Positions 36,149 through 45,237 of a DNA stretch of 64,000 nucleotides are shown here, in pieces (within the stretch, counting starts at the first letter, position 1; each line of letters opens with the position of its first letter). The notes below the pieces were generated by a model, which did no database searches, had not been told where the DNA came from, and saw only the letters and a list, made by a program, of their open reading frames with translations. The stretch spans positions 101,280 through 165,279 of the forward strand of contig CANMIH010000011.1 of assembly GCA_947497905.1 (NCBI GenBank), given 5' to 3'. Source of the stretch: an uncultured Pelagimonas sp. Lineage in GTDB: Bacteria; Pseudomonadota; Alphaproteobacteria; Rhodobacterales; Rhodobacteraceae. The position numbers and the translations under genes were made by a program.

Positions 36149-38504
36149 TCAGGATGAGAGAAAGCGATGGGGGCCCACGCGCATTCGCTCATCCATTCTT
36201 TTTCCCCTTGTAGTTGTCTCGATTGTTGCCCTGAGCGCGATTTCTTTCGTAGGTGTGAGCGTTTACATAACGACCCAGAACGAAGTTCGTGCGCTGGAAC
36301 AGACGGCATCGATGGCCGTAGTTGCAAAAGAAACTGCAGAGCTACTTCTCGACGCCCAGGATTATGTGGCCTCGGTTATGTCCATGACCGAAGTCATCCC
36401 GGATCAGGAGGTTCGGCGTGAATTCGGCAGATACCAGAACAGCATTCAGGGCAATTTTCAACGCCTGCAACAATCCAATGATGTGACCTATCTTGAGCAT
36501 ATTGGTCACATGAACACAGCCTTCGTAGTTTGGACGGATCAAGCTGAACAGGTGCTGGGACTTCATCCATCGCCAGATGTGCCTACTCTTGAAGCACTTA
36601 ATGCCGTGTCAATAGCAGTTCAGGAACATACTGAGCATGTTGTTGAGCACAGCAGAGAGCTTGCCGCCAAAGTTGTTCAAGACGCAAATCAATCAATCGT
36701 TCGGAGCGTCAGTATCGGAGCGCTAGTTACCGCGCTGTTGCTAGCAGCGGCTTTGCTTTTTTCATTTCGAATGTCCACAAAGATTTCAACCGCTATGCAG
36801 TCCGTGTCTGCGACCCTAAGCCGACTGTCAGACCGTGCAGGTAACGGGCGGAAAAAATCAAACAGCGAAATAGATGTGATGTTTGCTTCACTGGAAGTGC
36901 TTGAAGAAAGTGTCGCAGAAAAAGCACTGATGGCTGAGCAGTTGGTAGACGAGAAAAACAGAGCCGAGGCCGCCGTGCTGACCAAGTCGCGGTTCCTAGC
37001 AAACATGAGCCACGAAATTCGCACACCCATCAACGGCGTGCTTGGTATGGCCGAGATTTTGCATGGGACAGACCTGAATTTTGAACAGAGAGAATGCTCA
37101 CAAACTATTCTCAAATCTTCAGAAGCATTGTTGACAGTTATCAATGACATCTTGGACTTTTCCAAAAACGAGGCAGGCGAGGTGCAGCTGACAACAGAGC
37201 CATTCTCGTTGTACGAAGTCGCGTTCGATGTCGCCGGACTCCTTGGTCCGGCACTGGGTGGTGCAAACGTCGAAATCAGCATTGATTATGCCGAAACCGT
37301 TCCTCAGTGGTATGAAGGTGATGCAGGCCGAATGCGCCAAATTCTTATGAATCTCATTGGAAATGCAGTTAAGTTTACGCCGGAGGGCTTGGTTGTTATT
37401 TCTGTAAATTACGACGCCTCGAAGCAGTATCCGCTCTCAATATCCGTCGAAGACAATGGAATCGGGATCGCAGAAGATAAAGTTGGCCAGGTTTTCGAAG
37501 CATTTCAACAGGCTGAAATGCACGCTTCCAGACGTTTTCAGGGCACAGGACTTGGGCTGGCTATCACAAAGCATTTGGTCGAACTGATGGATGGGAAAAT
37601 CAGTGTTGCGTCCACGTTGGGTGTTGGGACAACATTCACTTTGGACTTGGATTTAAACCTGACCGACGCTCAAGAATGTCAGTCTTCAACGCTGGATCTC
37701 TCGTGTCTTCGCGGGCGCCGAGTGCTCATAGTTGATGACGTCGAACTCAATCGGACAATTCTGGACAAATCCCTAAGCGGATGGGGAATGGAGGTGCGGA
37801 CCTATGGAGGCCCAGAAACCGTATTGGCAGAAGATCTTTCGGTTTTGCGGGAATTTGAGATAGGCATTCTTGACTACAACATGCCCGGGATGCGCGGTGA
37901 CCAGCTCTTTGACGCGCTTCAAAGCAAGTTGGGAGCTAACTGTTTCCCGATGGTATTGTACTCGTCCAGTGATCAATCGTCCGACTTGCGACAGCTTACG
38001 GCTCAAGGTTTTAGAAGTGTATTGATGAAACCGACCCGCTCCGCGGTGATCGCACAGAGTTTGATGAGCGTATTCAATTCTGAAAGCCCCCAGCCCCCTC
38101 TCGACCTGAAGGTTGACCATCCAAGCCTGGCAAATGTTCGGATATTGATAGCGGAAGATAATGCAACAAACCGGTTGGTTCTCGAGAAAATGCTCAGACC
38201 AACCGGCGCAAATCTCACATTCTGTGAAAATGGTCTTGAGGCTTTGGACTGCATCTCCGATGCTGAGTTCGATCTGGTTCTTATGGACATCTCGATGCCC
38301 GTGATGGACGGATTAACGGCAAGCAGAAAGATAAGAGAGACCGAAACTCGAAAACAAAACGGGGTACGCCCGATCATCGCATTGACTGCAAATGCCATGG
38401 AAAGCGACCGAGAGGAGTGTATTGCGGCGGGAATGACTGGATTTTTGACCAAACCGATACGCAAAACTGAACTAATTCAAGGTATCCAGGCCGCGCTTGA
38501 GTAG
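36117..38504 (+). CDS. Hybrid histidine kinase with two receiver domains
   Basis: The protein has 795 residues. TM1 is about 26-50, a helical periplasmic sensor about 51-195, TM2 about 197-217, then a linker. HisKA with the phospho-acceptor in ANMSHEIRTPINGV (H299), HATPase with NLIGNAVKF, DNGIGIAEDK and GTGLGLAI. Receiver 1 starts VLIVDDVELNR and carries ILDYNMPG; receiver 2 has IAEDNATNR, LMDISMPVMDG and LTANAM. No Hpt domain is fused, so an external phosphotransfer protein is needed. Overlap with the MauG-like gene points to a redox or peroxide-linked signal, which is inferred. Confidence 0.92.
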   Translation: MSAHPSSQRTDQDERKRWGPTRIRSSILFPLVVVSIVALSAISFVGVSVYITTQNEVRALEQTASMAVVAKETAELLLDAQDYVASVMSMTEVIPDQEVRREFGRYQNSIQGNFQRLQQSNDVTYLEHIGHMNTAFVVWTDQAEQVLGLHPSPDVPTLEALNAVSIAVQEHTEHVVEHSRELAAKVVQDANQSIVRSVSIGALVTALLLAAALLFSFRMSTKISTAMQSVSATLSRLSDRAGNGRKKSNSEIDVMFASLEVLEESVAEKALMAEQLVDEKNRAEAAVLTKSRFLANMSHEIRTPINGVLGMAEILHGTDLNFEQRECSQTILKSSEALLTVINDILDFSKNEAGEVQLTTEPFSLYEVAFDVAGLLGPALGGANVEISIDYAETVPQWYEGDAGRMRQILMNLIGNAVKFTPEGLVVISVNYDASKQYPLSISVEDNGIGIAEDKVGQVFEAFQQAEMHASRRFQGTGLGLAITKHLVELMDGKISVASTLGVGTTFTLDLDLNLTDAQECQSSTLDLSCLRGRRVLIVDDVELNRTILDKSLSGWGMEVRTYGGPETVLAEDLSVLREFEIGILDYNMPGMRGDQLFDALQSKLGANCFPMVLYSSSDQSSDLRQLTAQGFRSVLMKPTRSAVIAQSLMSVFNSESPQPPLDLKVDHPSLANVRILIAEDNATNRLVLEKMLRPTGANLTFCENGLEALDCISDAEFDLVLMDISMPVMDGLTASRKIRETETRKQNGVRPIIALTANAMESDREECIAAGMTGFLTKPIRKTELIQGIQAALE

Positions 38505-38812
38505 TGATGTAACTCTTGTTCCAGTCACGTCTCCAAGCCATGCCATCCTGTCAAAGCATCAGCCCAAGCTTTCACAACGGCACTCTGCTAGCTCGGAATC
38601 CATGATCAGCAAAGCAATGGCTTAAGCCCCCGGAGCCCCCCGGCAGTTCGGGCATAGCGGCTACCCACCGGAGATCTACGATGCCTGACAGCTTAGTAGA
38701 CAACTATGCCCTCAGATTTCCGCAGGCCCTGCAACACCTCCCCAAACGGAAGACCAGTTCAGTTGGGAAGGCTCAGCATCTACTAACAAAAACAACCCGC
38801 CATTTGTTCAAA
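38505..38812. other. Intergenic with IS-end relic
   Basis: About 300 bases between converging units. It contains an IS-end-like inverted repeat at 38736-38775, listed separately. No gene is visible. Confidence 0.5.
38736..38775. repeat. Abutting IS-end inverted repeats
   Basis: ACCTCCCCAAACGGAA and GACCAGTTCAGTTGGGAAGGCTCA face each other. The right half differs at about 3 of 24 positions from the right end of the IS at 34240-34264. It looks like two ends of a related IS with the interior gone, or a very short derivative. Confidence 0.45.
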
Positions 38813-39508
38813 TCACGTGCGTGCGGCTTCAAATGCGCTCCATGCCTTTTCAAAGGCTTCGAAGTCAAAACCCTCTGCTCGTGCGGGCTCAAGGATAAGC
38901 TTTTCAGTTTCTAGCAGCTTGAGAATGGCAGCTTCCAACTCTGGAATGACCTCGTTCGGAATGACAAGGGCACCATGGCGATCCGCATGCACCAGGTCAC
39001 CGTCATGGATCGTGAGACCAAAGACAGAAACGGGTGTACCCACGTCGCGTACATGAACAAACCCGTGGCTGGGTCCAATCGACCCGGCCACCACCGGAAA
39101 GCCTTCGGGCAAGTCCCCGAGATCCCGCATCACCCCATTGGTCAAGGCTCCGCTGATGCCAAATCCCTTGTGAACGGTGGTATTGATTTCGCCCCAATAG
39201 GCTCCGATGCAGTTGGGAAAATCCAGATCCTCGACTACAGTCACCGCAGGTCTGGGCCCCTCTGCCATGTGCCGATAGTACGCCATTCGTCGGGCCTTGA
39301 TCACCTCGGGTGCCTCTTCAGGAGGTTGGACAGCTGCAATTTTAGCCGTCCTCGCATAGCCAACCATGGCTCCACCATCCGGGTCGGAACACAACGGGCT
39401 GCCCCGGGTAAAGGCATTGAAGCCTCGCTGGCCTTGGGCCACTTCGATGGCGTTGCAGACGGTGGGCGTGTCGACCTTTTGAAGCAAGGCCAGCAAACTT
39501 GGGGTCAT
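38813..39508 (-). CDS. RraA/HMG-aldolase-like protein
   Basis: The protein has 231 residues of the RraA-like fold. LLQKVDTPTVCNAIE and GVMRDLGDLPEGFPVVAG hold the conserved Arg-Asp pair and the HxGD-like region DLVHADRHGALVIP. Members include 4-hydroxy-4-methyl-2-oxoglutarate aldolase and oxaloacetate decarboxylase, metal-dependent C-C lyases, as well as RNase E inhibitors. Being last in a catabolic operon, a lyase role is preferred. Its start overlaps the preceding hydrolase stop. Confidence 0.85.
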   Translation of the reverse strand: MTPSLLALLQKVDTPTVCNAIEVAQGQRGFNAFTRGSPLCSDPDGGAMVGYARTAKIAAVQPPEEAPEVIKARRMAYYRHMAEGPRPAVTVVEDLDFPNCIGAYWGEINTTVHKGFGISGALTNGVMRDLGDLPEGFPVVAGSIGPSHGFVHVRDVGTPVSVFGLTIHDGDLVHADRHGALVIPNEVIPELEAAILKLLETEKLILEPARAEGFDFEAFEKAWSAFEAART

Positions 39509-40191
39509 GAAAGCTCCAACCAGCGGCGCAGGGCTGCTGTTGTCTGAGTGGGTTGTTCAAGGGTTGGCAGATGGCCCGCGCCTTCAATGATGGTCAGCGT
39601 GCTCTGGGGCATGAGGTCATGCATCAGTTCGTGGCGACTGATAGGACAAAGCACATCATCCCGGCCACAAAGCACGAGCGCCGGACCTTGGAACTCGCGC
39701 AGTGTGTCTGTTTGATCCGGGCGATCCCGCAGAGCTTCGGATTGGTTCAGAAAAACGTCGTCGCCTTCCTTCAGCGCCATATCCAAACAAAGGTCGCTGA
39801 TATCCTGCTTTTTCGGGCCCTCTGTCAGATAGTTGGGGATCAGCTCCCTTTGCATGACGTCACTCAAACGCCCGTCTCGTACGGCCTGCATCTGGGGCAC
39901 CCGGCGCGCCTTAACCTCAGGTTTCTCAGCAAGGGGATTGGTGTCGAGAAGAGCAATGCGCTCAATCCGGTCCGGCGCCTGTCGCAACATCTCCATGGCG
40001 ACAATTCCGCCCATGCTCAACCCCACCAAAGCCAGTTTTCCGGGTGTTTGAAGTAGGCGCCTCGCCATGGCCTCAACACTGTTGTCTTCACGCCCAAACA
40101 TCAGGTTGAGCCCCCCCAATTCAGCTATCTGGGGGGCAAACAGACGTTCGTCACACATCATGCCGGGGAGAAAGATTAGCTGTGTGCTCAT
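39505..40191 (-). CDS. Alpha/beta hydrolase
   Basis: The protein has 228 residues. Oxyanion region IFLPGMMCDERLF, nucleophile elbow ALVGLSMGGIVAM (Ser), acid in LCGRDDVLCP and catalytic His in EGAGHLPTLEQP give a complete triad. The ATG at 40191 (MSTQLIFLPG) is preferred to an upstream ATG that adds 23 unlikely residues. Probably hydrolyses an ester, lactone or similar intermediate of the pathway; substrate unknown. Confidence 0.87.
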   Translation of the reverse strand: MSTQLIFLPGMMCDERLFAPQIAELGGLNLMFGREDNSVEAMARRLLQTPGKLALVGLSMGGIVAMEMLRQAPDRIERIALLDTNPLAEKPEVKARRVPQMQAVRDGRLSDVMQRELIPNYLTEGPKKQDISDLCLDMALKEGDDVFLNQSEALRDRPDQTDTLREFQGPALVLCGRDDVLCPISRHELMHDLMPQSTLTIIEGAGHLPTLEQPTQTTAALRRWLELS

Positions 40192-40263
40192 GTCCCTGCT
40201 CCTTTTGTCTATTGTCCGCTGACCCGCCTTTTTCCAAGCGGGCCGGCAATGCATTCTCAAGAT

Positions 40264-41223
40264 TTAGCCGGTCCAAGTTGCCCCGGCGGGGTCATCAGTT
40301 GCAGTGATCCGGTAGAGGCTGGCTTCTCCGGTCATCGAAGGCTCTGCCTCATAGGTTTCGCCTGGCAGCACAAGGGCGGTATCCCCATTGGTCAACACAA
40401 CCTCATGATCCTCGATCCGGACCCGCCACTGCCCGCGCACCGGCATCAAAACAACCGGTTTCTCAACCGCAACAGGCGAAGACACGGCCGAACCTCGCGT
40501 CAGGAAATCGACCTCAAAGCCGGGCTTGTCTTTGATGATGCCATTTTCACCGATTACAACGGCGGGTTTGTTGGCACCTAGAGCCATGAGATCCCAATAC
40601 CGTGCGACATAGCTGCCAATAACGGCATCTACTGGCACTTCTGGATAGGCCTTCAAATCATCCTCAGACAGGAGTGGCATCGGCCCCACGTTATGGGGCA
40701 GGCTTTCACCCTTTTTGCTGTCGTAGAGCACACCGTTTTCGCCCAACATCAGCCCATGCGCCTGTGCGTCCTCGATCACATGCGGTGCCCAGGTCACGCC
40801 GCCACCAGCATCATCACCGCCTAGCATCGACATGATCATGCCGTAGTCGGTGCCGATGTTCTCAAACCCACGGAAGATTCCGGTTGGGATATTGAAGATA
40901 TCCCCCTCTTCAGCCACGAACTCACCAGCTGTGCCATGCAGACCCCAGAAGAAACGCCAGCGGCCTTTGGCAACAAAAAACACCTCGGCCGTTGTGTGGC
41001 TGTGCAGTGAGTTACGGCATTTGGGCGGCTGGCCTGCTGCCCCGATATTAAAGCCAATTTTATCCGTAATATGAACGTGCTGATCTGGAGATTCAGACAC
41101 ACCCCCACCGATGATGGTGAAGTTTTCTTTCTGGTCGCTGCCGGGTGTATGCGCGTCAATAAAGGCGGTTTTGCAGGGTTTGAGTTCGCCATAACGAACG
41201 ATACGGGATTGGATAGTGCTCAT
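40264..41223 (-). CDS. Bicupin-like protein
   Basis: The protein has 319 residues with two cupin-type halves. The first has the metal-binding pattern NSLHSHTTAEVFFV and EEGDIFNIPTGIFRGF; the second is degenerate (VLMPVRGQWRVRIEDHE). Cupins of this size include dioxygenases and isomerases. One metal site is complete, so an enzymatic role is possible. It lies in the 13-gene operon between a SnoaL-like gene and the hydrolase. Confidence 0.78.
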   Translation of the reverse strand: MSTIQSRIVRYGELKPCKTAFIDAHTPGSDQKENFTIIGGGVSESPDQHVHITDKIGFNIGAAGQPPKCRNSLHSHTTAEVFFVAKGRWRFFWGLHGTAGEFVAEEGDIFNIPTGIFRGFENIGTDYGMIMSMLGGDDAGGGVTWAPHVIEDAQAHGLMLGENGVLYDSKKGESLPHNVGPMPLLSEDDLKAYPEVPVDAVIGSYVARYWDLMALGANKPAVVIGENGIIKDKPGFEVDFLTRGSAVSSPVAVEKPVVLMPVRGQWRVRIEDHEVVLTNGDTALVLPGETYEAEPSMTGEASLYRITATDDPAGATWTG

Positions 41224-41374
41224 GATTTGGTCCTTTCAGATTTCACAGTGTCGAGGATCAAACCCCAACTCCTGGAGGACGATTGTTGAGCCGCCGTGCT
41301 CGCAAACTGGCGCGGAATGCATGAAACCGACGCATGGATTGACTGCTATTGAGGCTGGTCTGAGGTCCGACCAT

Positions 41375-42367
41375 TCAAAGCGCCCCAGTTGCCAGAAGGA
41401 TTTGCTTCCAGATGGCTGTTTCGTCAAACAGAGTATATTCCCGACGCAGCTTGATCTCTCCGCCAATCAATTCGCCCCATTCGGCCTGGGAAATACCCAG
41501 CACATAAACTTCTGCGCCAGTCGGCGCGCCAAAGCTGCCCCAGCCGTCGTGTTTGCCATGAAGGCTCCACCGCACGGAGGAGCGCGGGGGCATATTGCGG
41601 TCCTCGCGGCCGATCTGATGATGGATCGTGAACTTTGCTGAGGGGAATGACGCACGCAGTCCCATCCAGAACCGTTCTACTGGGTCCCAACTGTGACCCT
41701 GAGAGCCTCCGGGATATTCGGTCACAACCGCGCGGTCATACTCCGATTTAATCACCGTCATATCTGCATTCATGATCCGTGTGATCAGATCAGCGTGCCG
41801 TTGTCCCCATTCGTTATCATTGCCCCGCCCCTGATAGGGACCAACAAGATCGTTGGATGGAGTCAGAGGCTTCTGACAGATCTCAGGCCCCCCTTCCCTA
41901 TTGATCAGATCACGGGCAAAATCACGCGGATCCCACCCCATCTGCCGAACAACGGCCCCATTGTCCCGGATCAGCCATTCATCATCAATGGCGTTATCCT
42001 TGGCGTGGCAATCTGCCAGAATGCGGTACACAAGCTTGCTGCCCGTTGCTTTACCGAAAGCGCCATCCCCAAGATGCGTCGCTGTTGAAAGGATGCGGTG
42101 GCTCGACAGCATGCCGGTTTCAGGCGTTCCCGACCAGATCACATCTTCTCCTAGCAACGTGCGATCTGGGAACTCGGACAAGGTCGCCATAGTCGCAGCA
42201 ATGACACCTGCATTACCTGTGCTCACGCTGCCGGGCATGCGCACAACAACTTCGGGCGCATAGTAATCGTGCAGGGTCGCAAAGCCACGCCCTTCCCAAA
42301 TTTCGTGCGTGATCCCAATAATATAATCGGGGAAATCGCGGAATTTTGGGTCAAATCCCTTCATCAT
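41375..42367 (-). CDS. Tandem SnoaL-like (NTF2-fold) protein
   Basis: The protein has 330 residues made of two NTF2/SnoaL-like domains (about 15-150 and 190-320). Recurrent features are YYAPEVVVRMPG, MGWDPRDFARDL and PVERFWMGLRASFPSAKF. SnoaL-type proteins act as polyketide cyclases, hydrolases or isomerases, and most have unknown substrates. It is one of several relatives in this locus. ATGA overlap with the LacI stop. Confidence 0.75.
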   Translation of the reverse strand: MMKGFDPKFRDFPDYIIGITHEIWEGRGFATLHDYYAPEVVVRMPGSVSTGNAGVIAATMATLSEFPDRTLLGEDVIWSGTPETGMLSSHRILSTATHLGDGAFGKATGSKLVYRILADCHAKDNAIDDEWLIRDNGAVVRQMGWDPRDFARDLINREGGPEICQKPLTPSNDLVGPYQGRGNDNEWGQRHADLITRIMNADMTVIKSEYDRAVVTEYPGGSQGHSWDPVERFWMGLRASFPSAKFTIHHQIGREDRNMPPRSSVRWSLHGKHDGWGSFGAPTGAEVYVLGISQAEWGELIGGEIKLRREYTLFDETAIWKQILLATGAL

Positions 42368-43380
42368 GTTTGTCCTTTAGGTATGCGGGCAGAGCCACGG
42401 ATGATCAGAGGGCCGTCGATCTCGATATGACGGGGGCCGCTGGCTTCGCCTTCGATTTCGCTCAGCAAAATATCAACGGTGCTGGCCACCATGCGGTTGG
42501 CAGGCTGGCGCACGGTTGTCAGGTCATAGGCGGGCCAGGACGCAGTTGGCACATCGTCATAGCCGATGACGGACACATCCTGCGGGACCGACAGCCCCAA
42601 CTCGCTGCGCAGCACGTCCATGACCGCAAATGCCATATGGTCGTTGGCAACGAAAACCGCCTCAGGAGGATCGCTGGCAAACATCGCCCTCGTCGCCTCG
42701 GCGGCCTGTTCCATTTTGAAGTTGCCAACACCTCGTGCGTGCAAAGACAGCTCTTCCTCTGCAAGGCGCGCCACAAACCCCGCCTCGCGATCACGTTGGG
42801 TCGACGCACCTTCCCAACCCGCGATATAGCCGATTTTGCGGTGCCCGCTTTTGAGCAGGAACTCTGCCACTTTGCGTCCACCTGCGATGTTGTCAGAGGT
42901 AACAGCCGACATGCCCGGCCCATTCTGGGACCGGTTGAACAGAACCATCGGGACACCCACAGCCTGGCAGCGCGCCGACAATTCTGACGACATAGCGACC
43001 GACGCCGCGATGATGCCATCAACCTGATAATCAAGAATTTCCTCGACGACGTTGTCGATCTGCGAAGCCGTATTGGGAGCGAGGAAAATCAGCACATGAT
43101 AGCCGCGCTCCTGCAACGCATTGGAGAGCTTTTCGAGCGCTTCCGGGTAAAAATGGTTTTCAAGATAAGCAACCACCAACCCGATGATCCGGCTTTTGCC
43201 CGATACCATCGCGCGCGCGAGAACGTTGGGTCGATAGCCCAGCTCGCTCGCGGCTTTACGCACCTTTTCGATCGTGGCTTTCGAGGCGGAGGCACCGGGT
43301 GTGAACACTCGGCTCACAGCCGATTGAGACACGCCGGCCAGCTTGGCAACTTCAGAGGATGTGACCTTGGAATTTGTCAT
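42364..43380 (-). CDS. LacI-family transcriptional regulator
   Basis: The protein has 338 residues. N-terminal LacI HTH (TSSEVAKLAGVSQSAVSRVF) and hinge region, then a periplasmic-binding-protein-like ligand domain (IIGLVVAYLENHFY, VFVANDHMAFAVMDVL, IGYDDVPTASW). Encoded inside the operon it likely controls. Two LacI-type palindromes at 51592-51661 are its probable operators. The ATG at 43380 overlaps the SDR stop (ATGA) and is preferred to 43392. Confidence 0.92.
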   Translation of the reverse strand: MTNSKVTSSEVAKLAGVSQSAVSRVFTPGASASKATIEKVRKAASELGYRPNVLARAMVSGKSRIIGLVVAYLENHFYPEALEKLSNALQERGYHVLIFLAPNTASQIDNVVEEILDYQVDGIIAASVAMSSELSARCQAVGVPMVLFNRSQNGPGMSAVTSDNIAGGRKVAEFLLKSGHRKIGYIAGWEGASTQRDREAGFVARLAEEELSLHARGVGNFKMEQAAEATRAMFASDPPEAVFVANDHMAFAVMDVLRSELGLSVPQDVSVIGYDDVPTASWPAYDLTTVRQPANRMVASTVDILLSEIEGEASGPRHIEIDGPLIIRGSARIPKGQT

Positions 43381-44141
43381 TCCGCAGTCCACCCACCGTC
43401 AATCATCAAAGCTGTCCCTGTCACCAGTGCAGAGGCCTCGGACGCAAGGAAGACGACACCCCCCATGATATCTTCGACCGTACCAACGCGGCCCAGTTTG
43501 ATTTTGTCTTCGATCCAAGCTTTGCGTTCAGGGCGATCGAAGGTTGATTGCGTCAAAGGCGTTAGAATAAACGTCGGACAGATCGTATTGACCCGAATGC
43601 CTTGTTTGCCCCACTCGATGGCCATGGATTTGGTGAAACCCTCGACCGCGTGTTTTGTGGCGCAATACACCGCGCGGTCCAGTCCACCAACTTTGGCCAT
43701 CTGACTGGAAATGTTGATCAGGGAACCCGGTTTGCCCGCCTCAATCAGGCCCTTTGCGACAGCCTGTGTCAGGAAGTAGGCCCCTTTGATGTTCAGCTCG
43801 GAAACCGCATCAAAATCGGATTCTTCCGTCTCTAACGAAGGCGAATGGCGCGCGAGCCCTGCGGAGTTGACCAGAACGTCAAAGGGCCCATTTGCGGCCA
43901 CAGCCTCTTGGGTGCCTTCAACATCGGCCACATCCAAAGACAAAGCCTCTGCGCTCAGGCCATGCTCGGTCAATGCAGACACCAGATCTGCCAGTTTGTC
44001 GGCCGACCGAGCCGCGACGACCACATGCGCGCCTGCTTCGGCCAGAGCTGTTGCGCAGGCAAGACCGATGCCAGAACTTGCACCTGCGACCAACGCACGT
44101 TTGCCTTCTAAGCGAAAGGACGGGGTTTTGGGCAGGGTCAT
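43377..44141 (-). CDS. Short-chain dehydrogenase/reductase
   Basis: The protein has 254 residues. Rossmann motif VAGASSGIGLACA, NSAG in VLVNSAGLARH, catalytic Ser/Tyr/Lys in NISSQMAKVGGLDRAVYCATKHAVEGF (YxxxK) and the classical C-terminal DGGWT tail. It oxidises or reduces a hydroxyl/keto intermediate with NAD(P); the substrate is unknown. ATGA overlap with the upstream SnoaL-like gene. Confidence 0.93.
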   Translation of the reverse strand: MTLPKTPSFRLEGKRALVAGASSGIGLACATALAEAGAHVVVAARSADKLADLVSALTEHGLSAEALSLDVADVEGTQEAVAANGPFDVLVNSAGLARHSPSLETEESDFDAVSELNIKGAYFLTQAVAKGLIEAGKPGSLINISSQMAKVGGLDRAVYCATKHAVEGFTKSMAIEWGKQGIRVNTICPTFILTPLTQSTFDRPERKAWIEDKIKLGRVGTVEDIMGGVVFLASEASALVTGTALMIDGGWTAE

Positions 44142-45184
44142 TGGGCATCTCCGGGATTGTACAGCGGTTTGAAATTACGCGCTTTGTTGAACTCGCGCAT
44201 GCGAGCCAAAACATCTACACCCAGTTGATTATGGATATCCAGCAAATCCACCAGCACCCAGTTTTCCCGAATTAGACCGCCCTCCAGACGCCAAAAATCG
44301 AGGCTGCGCAGCGTTATCTCTTGACCCGACGGCGCAATGCCCAGCCAACCATCGTGGTTTATCGTCTGCTTCATATTGGGCCAGCCGGTGACAGCGGCAT
44401 AGTCACCATCACCAAAGAAGTGAAACGTCAGGTCCTTATCATGCGCGCCGCGATCGGGCATGGCGTTGAGGAACGGGATCTGGTGCCAATTGCGAAACCC
44501 CGGCGCGCCACGACAGGTCCCGATCCCAGCAGGTCCATACCAGTTGAACCGTGGGTGCCAAAACCGCTCCATTTCCATCACTTCAGGTCCACCCTGCGAA
44601 GGATGCCGGACAAGATGCGCGAGCATGTCAACAATGAGATCGCAGGACGCCTGTGAACGTGCCGCGTCTTTTGGGCCGGACACAAATCCGTCTTGCGAAG
44701 ACGGGCCCGGTACAAACAACTCGCGCCCCAACGAAGGGGCCATCGGCCAGGCACCGGCCTGCATCATCAGTTCGGGGATGTCCCAAATCGCCTGCATTTC
44801 GACGATCTGGCCAGCTTCAAAGCGGAAAAACTCATGGAACCGCATATGTGCAAAATGGCCAGTTGGCGGAATATCAAGAAAGGGCGCCACAAAGGTCCCG
44901 ATATAGTGGCCACCACATCCAACCCAGTCTTGGCCGTGATCGTCCCGACCCGCCATGACAATCCAATCGCGCCGTTCCAAATCCGGCATGGCATCCGCCA
45001 ACGGCGCATAGGCCGTTTCAACCAGTGTATTTTTGTCTAGGGTGCCAAACGGATGCGCCAGATGAACACAAATATCTTCGGCGAACACCGCATCGATTTC
45101 GCGACGAACAGCAGCCAGATCAAAATCCCTCATTGCGCTACGCAATGGGGCAATCAGATCTTTGTGGTTGCTGTGTCGGTCCAT
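44138..45184 (-). CDS. Tandem SnoaL-like (NTF2-fold) protein
   Basis: The protein has 348 residues, two NTF2-fold halves: one around HFAHMRFHEFFRFEAGQI and one around ERFWHPRFNWYGPAGIGTC, IPFLNAMPDRGAH and LRSLDFWRLEGGLIRENW. It shares the WYGPAGIGT and FLxA/DFWRLEGG pattern with the 333-aa protein at 51693 and the 330-aa protein at 41375, suggesting duplication within this cluster. Role uncertain: isomerase, hydrolase or cyclase. Confidence 0.76.
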   Translation of the reverse strand: MDRHSNHKDLIAPLRSAMRDFDLAAVRREIDAVFAEDICVHLAHPFGTLDKNTLVETAYAPLADAMPDLERRDWIVMAGRDDHGQDWVGCGGHYIGTFVAPFLDIPPTGHFAHMRFHEFFRFEAGQIVEMQAIWDIPELMMQAGAWPMAPSLGRELFVPGPSSQDGFVSGPKDAARSQASCDLIVDMLAHLVRHPSQGGPEVMEMERFWHPRFNWYGPAGIGTCRGAPGFRNWHQIPFLNAMPDRGAHDKDLTFHFFGDGDYAAVTGWPNMKQTINHDGWLGIAPSGQEITLRSLDFWRLEGGLIRENWVLVDLLDIHNQLGVDVLARMREFNKARNFKPLYNPGDAQ

Positions 45185-45203
45185 AACGGTTCTTTCAAAG
45201 TGG

Positions 45204-45227
45204 CTGGCCCCAGGTCTTCGGGGCCAG
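45204..45227 (-). terminator. Stem-loop between HisD-like and SnoaL-like genes
   Basis: CTGGCCCC-AGGTCTTC-GGGGCCAG gives a perfect 8-bp stem within the operon. No U-run, so an attenuator or mRNA stabiliser is more likely than a full stop. Confidence 0.4.
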
Positions 45228-45237
45228 AGGTCTGCAC

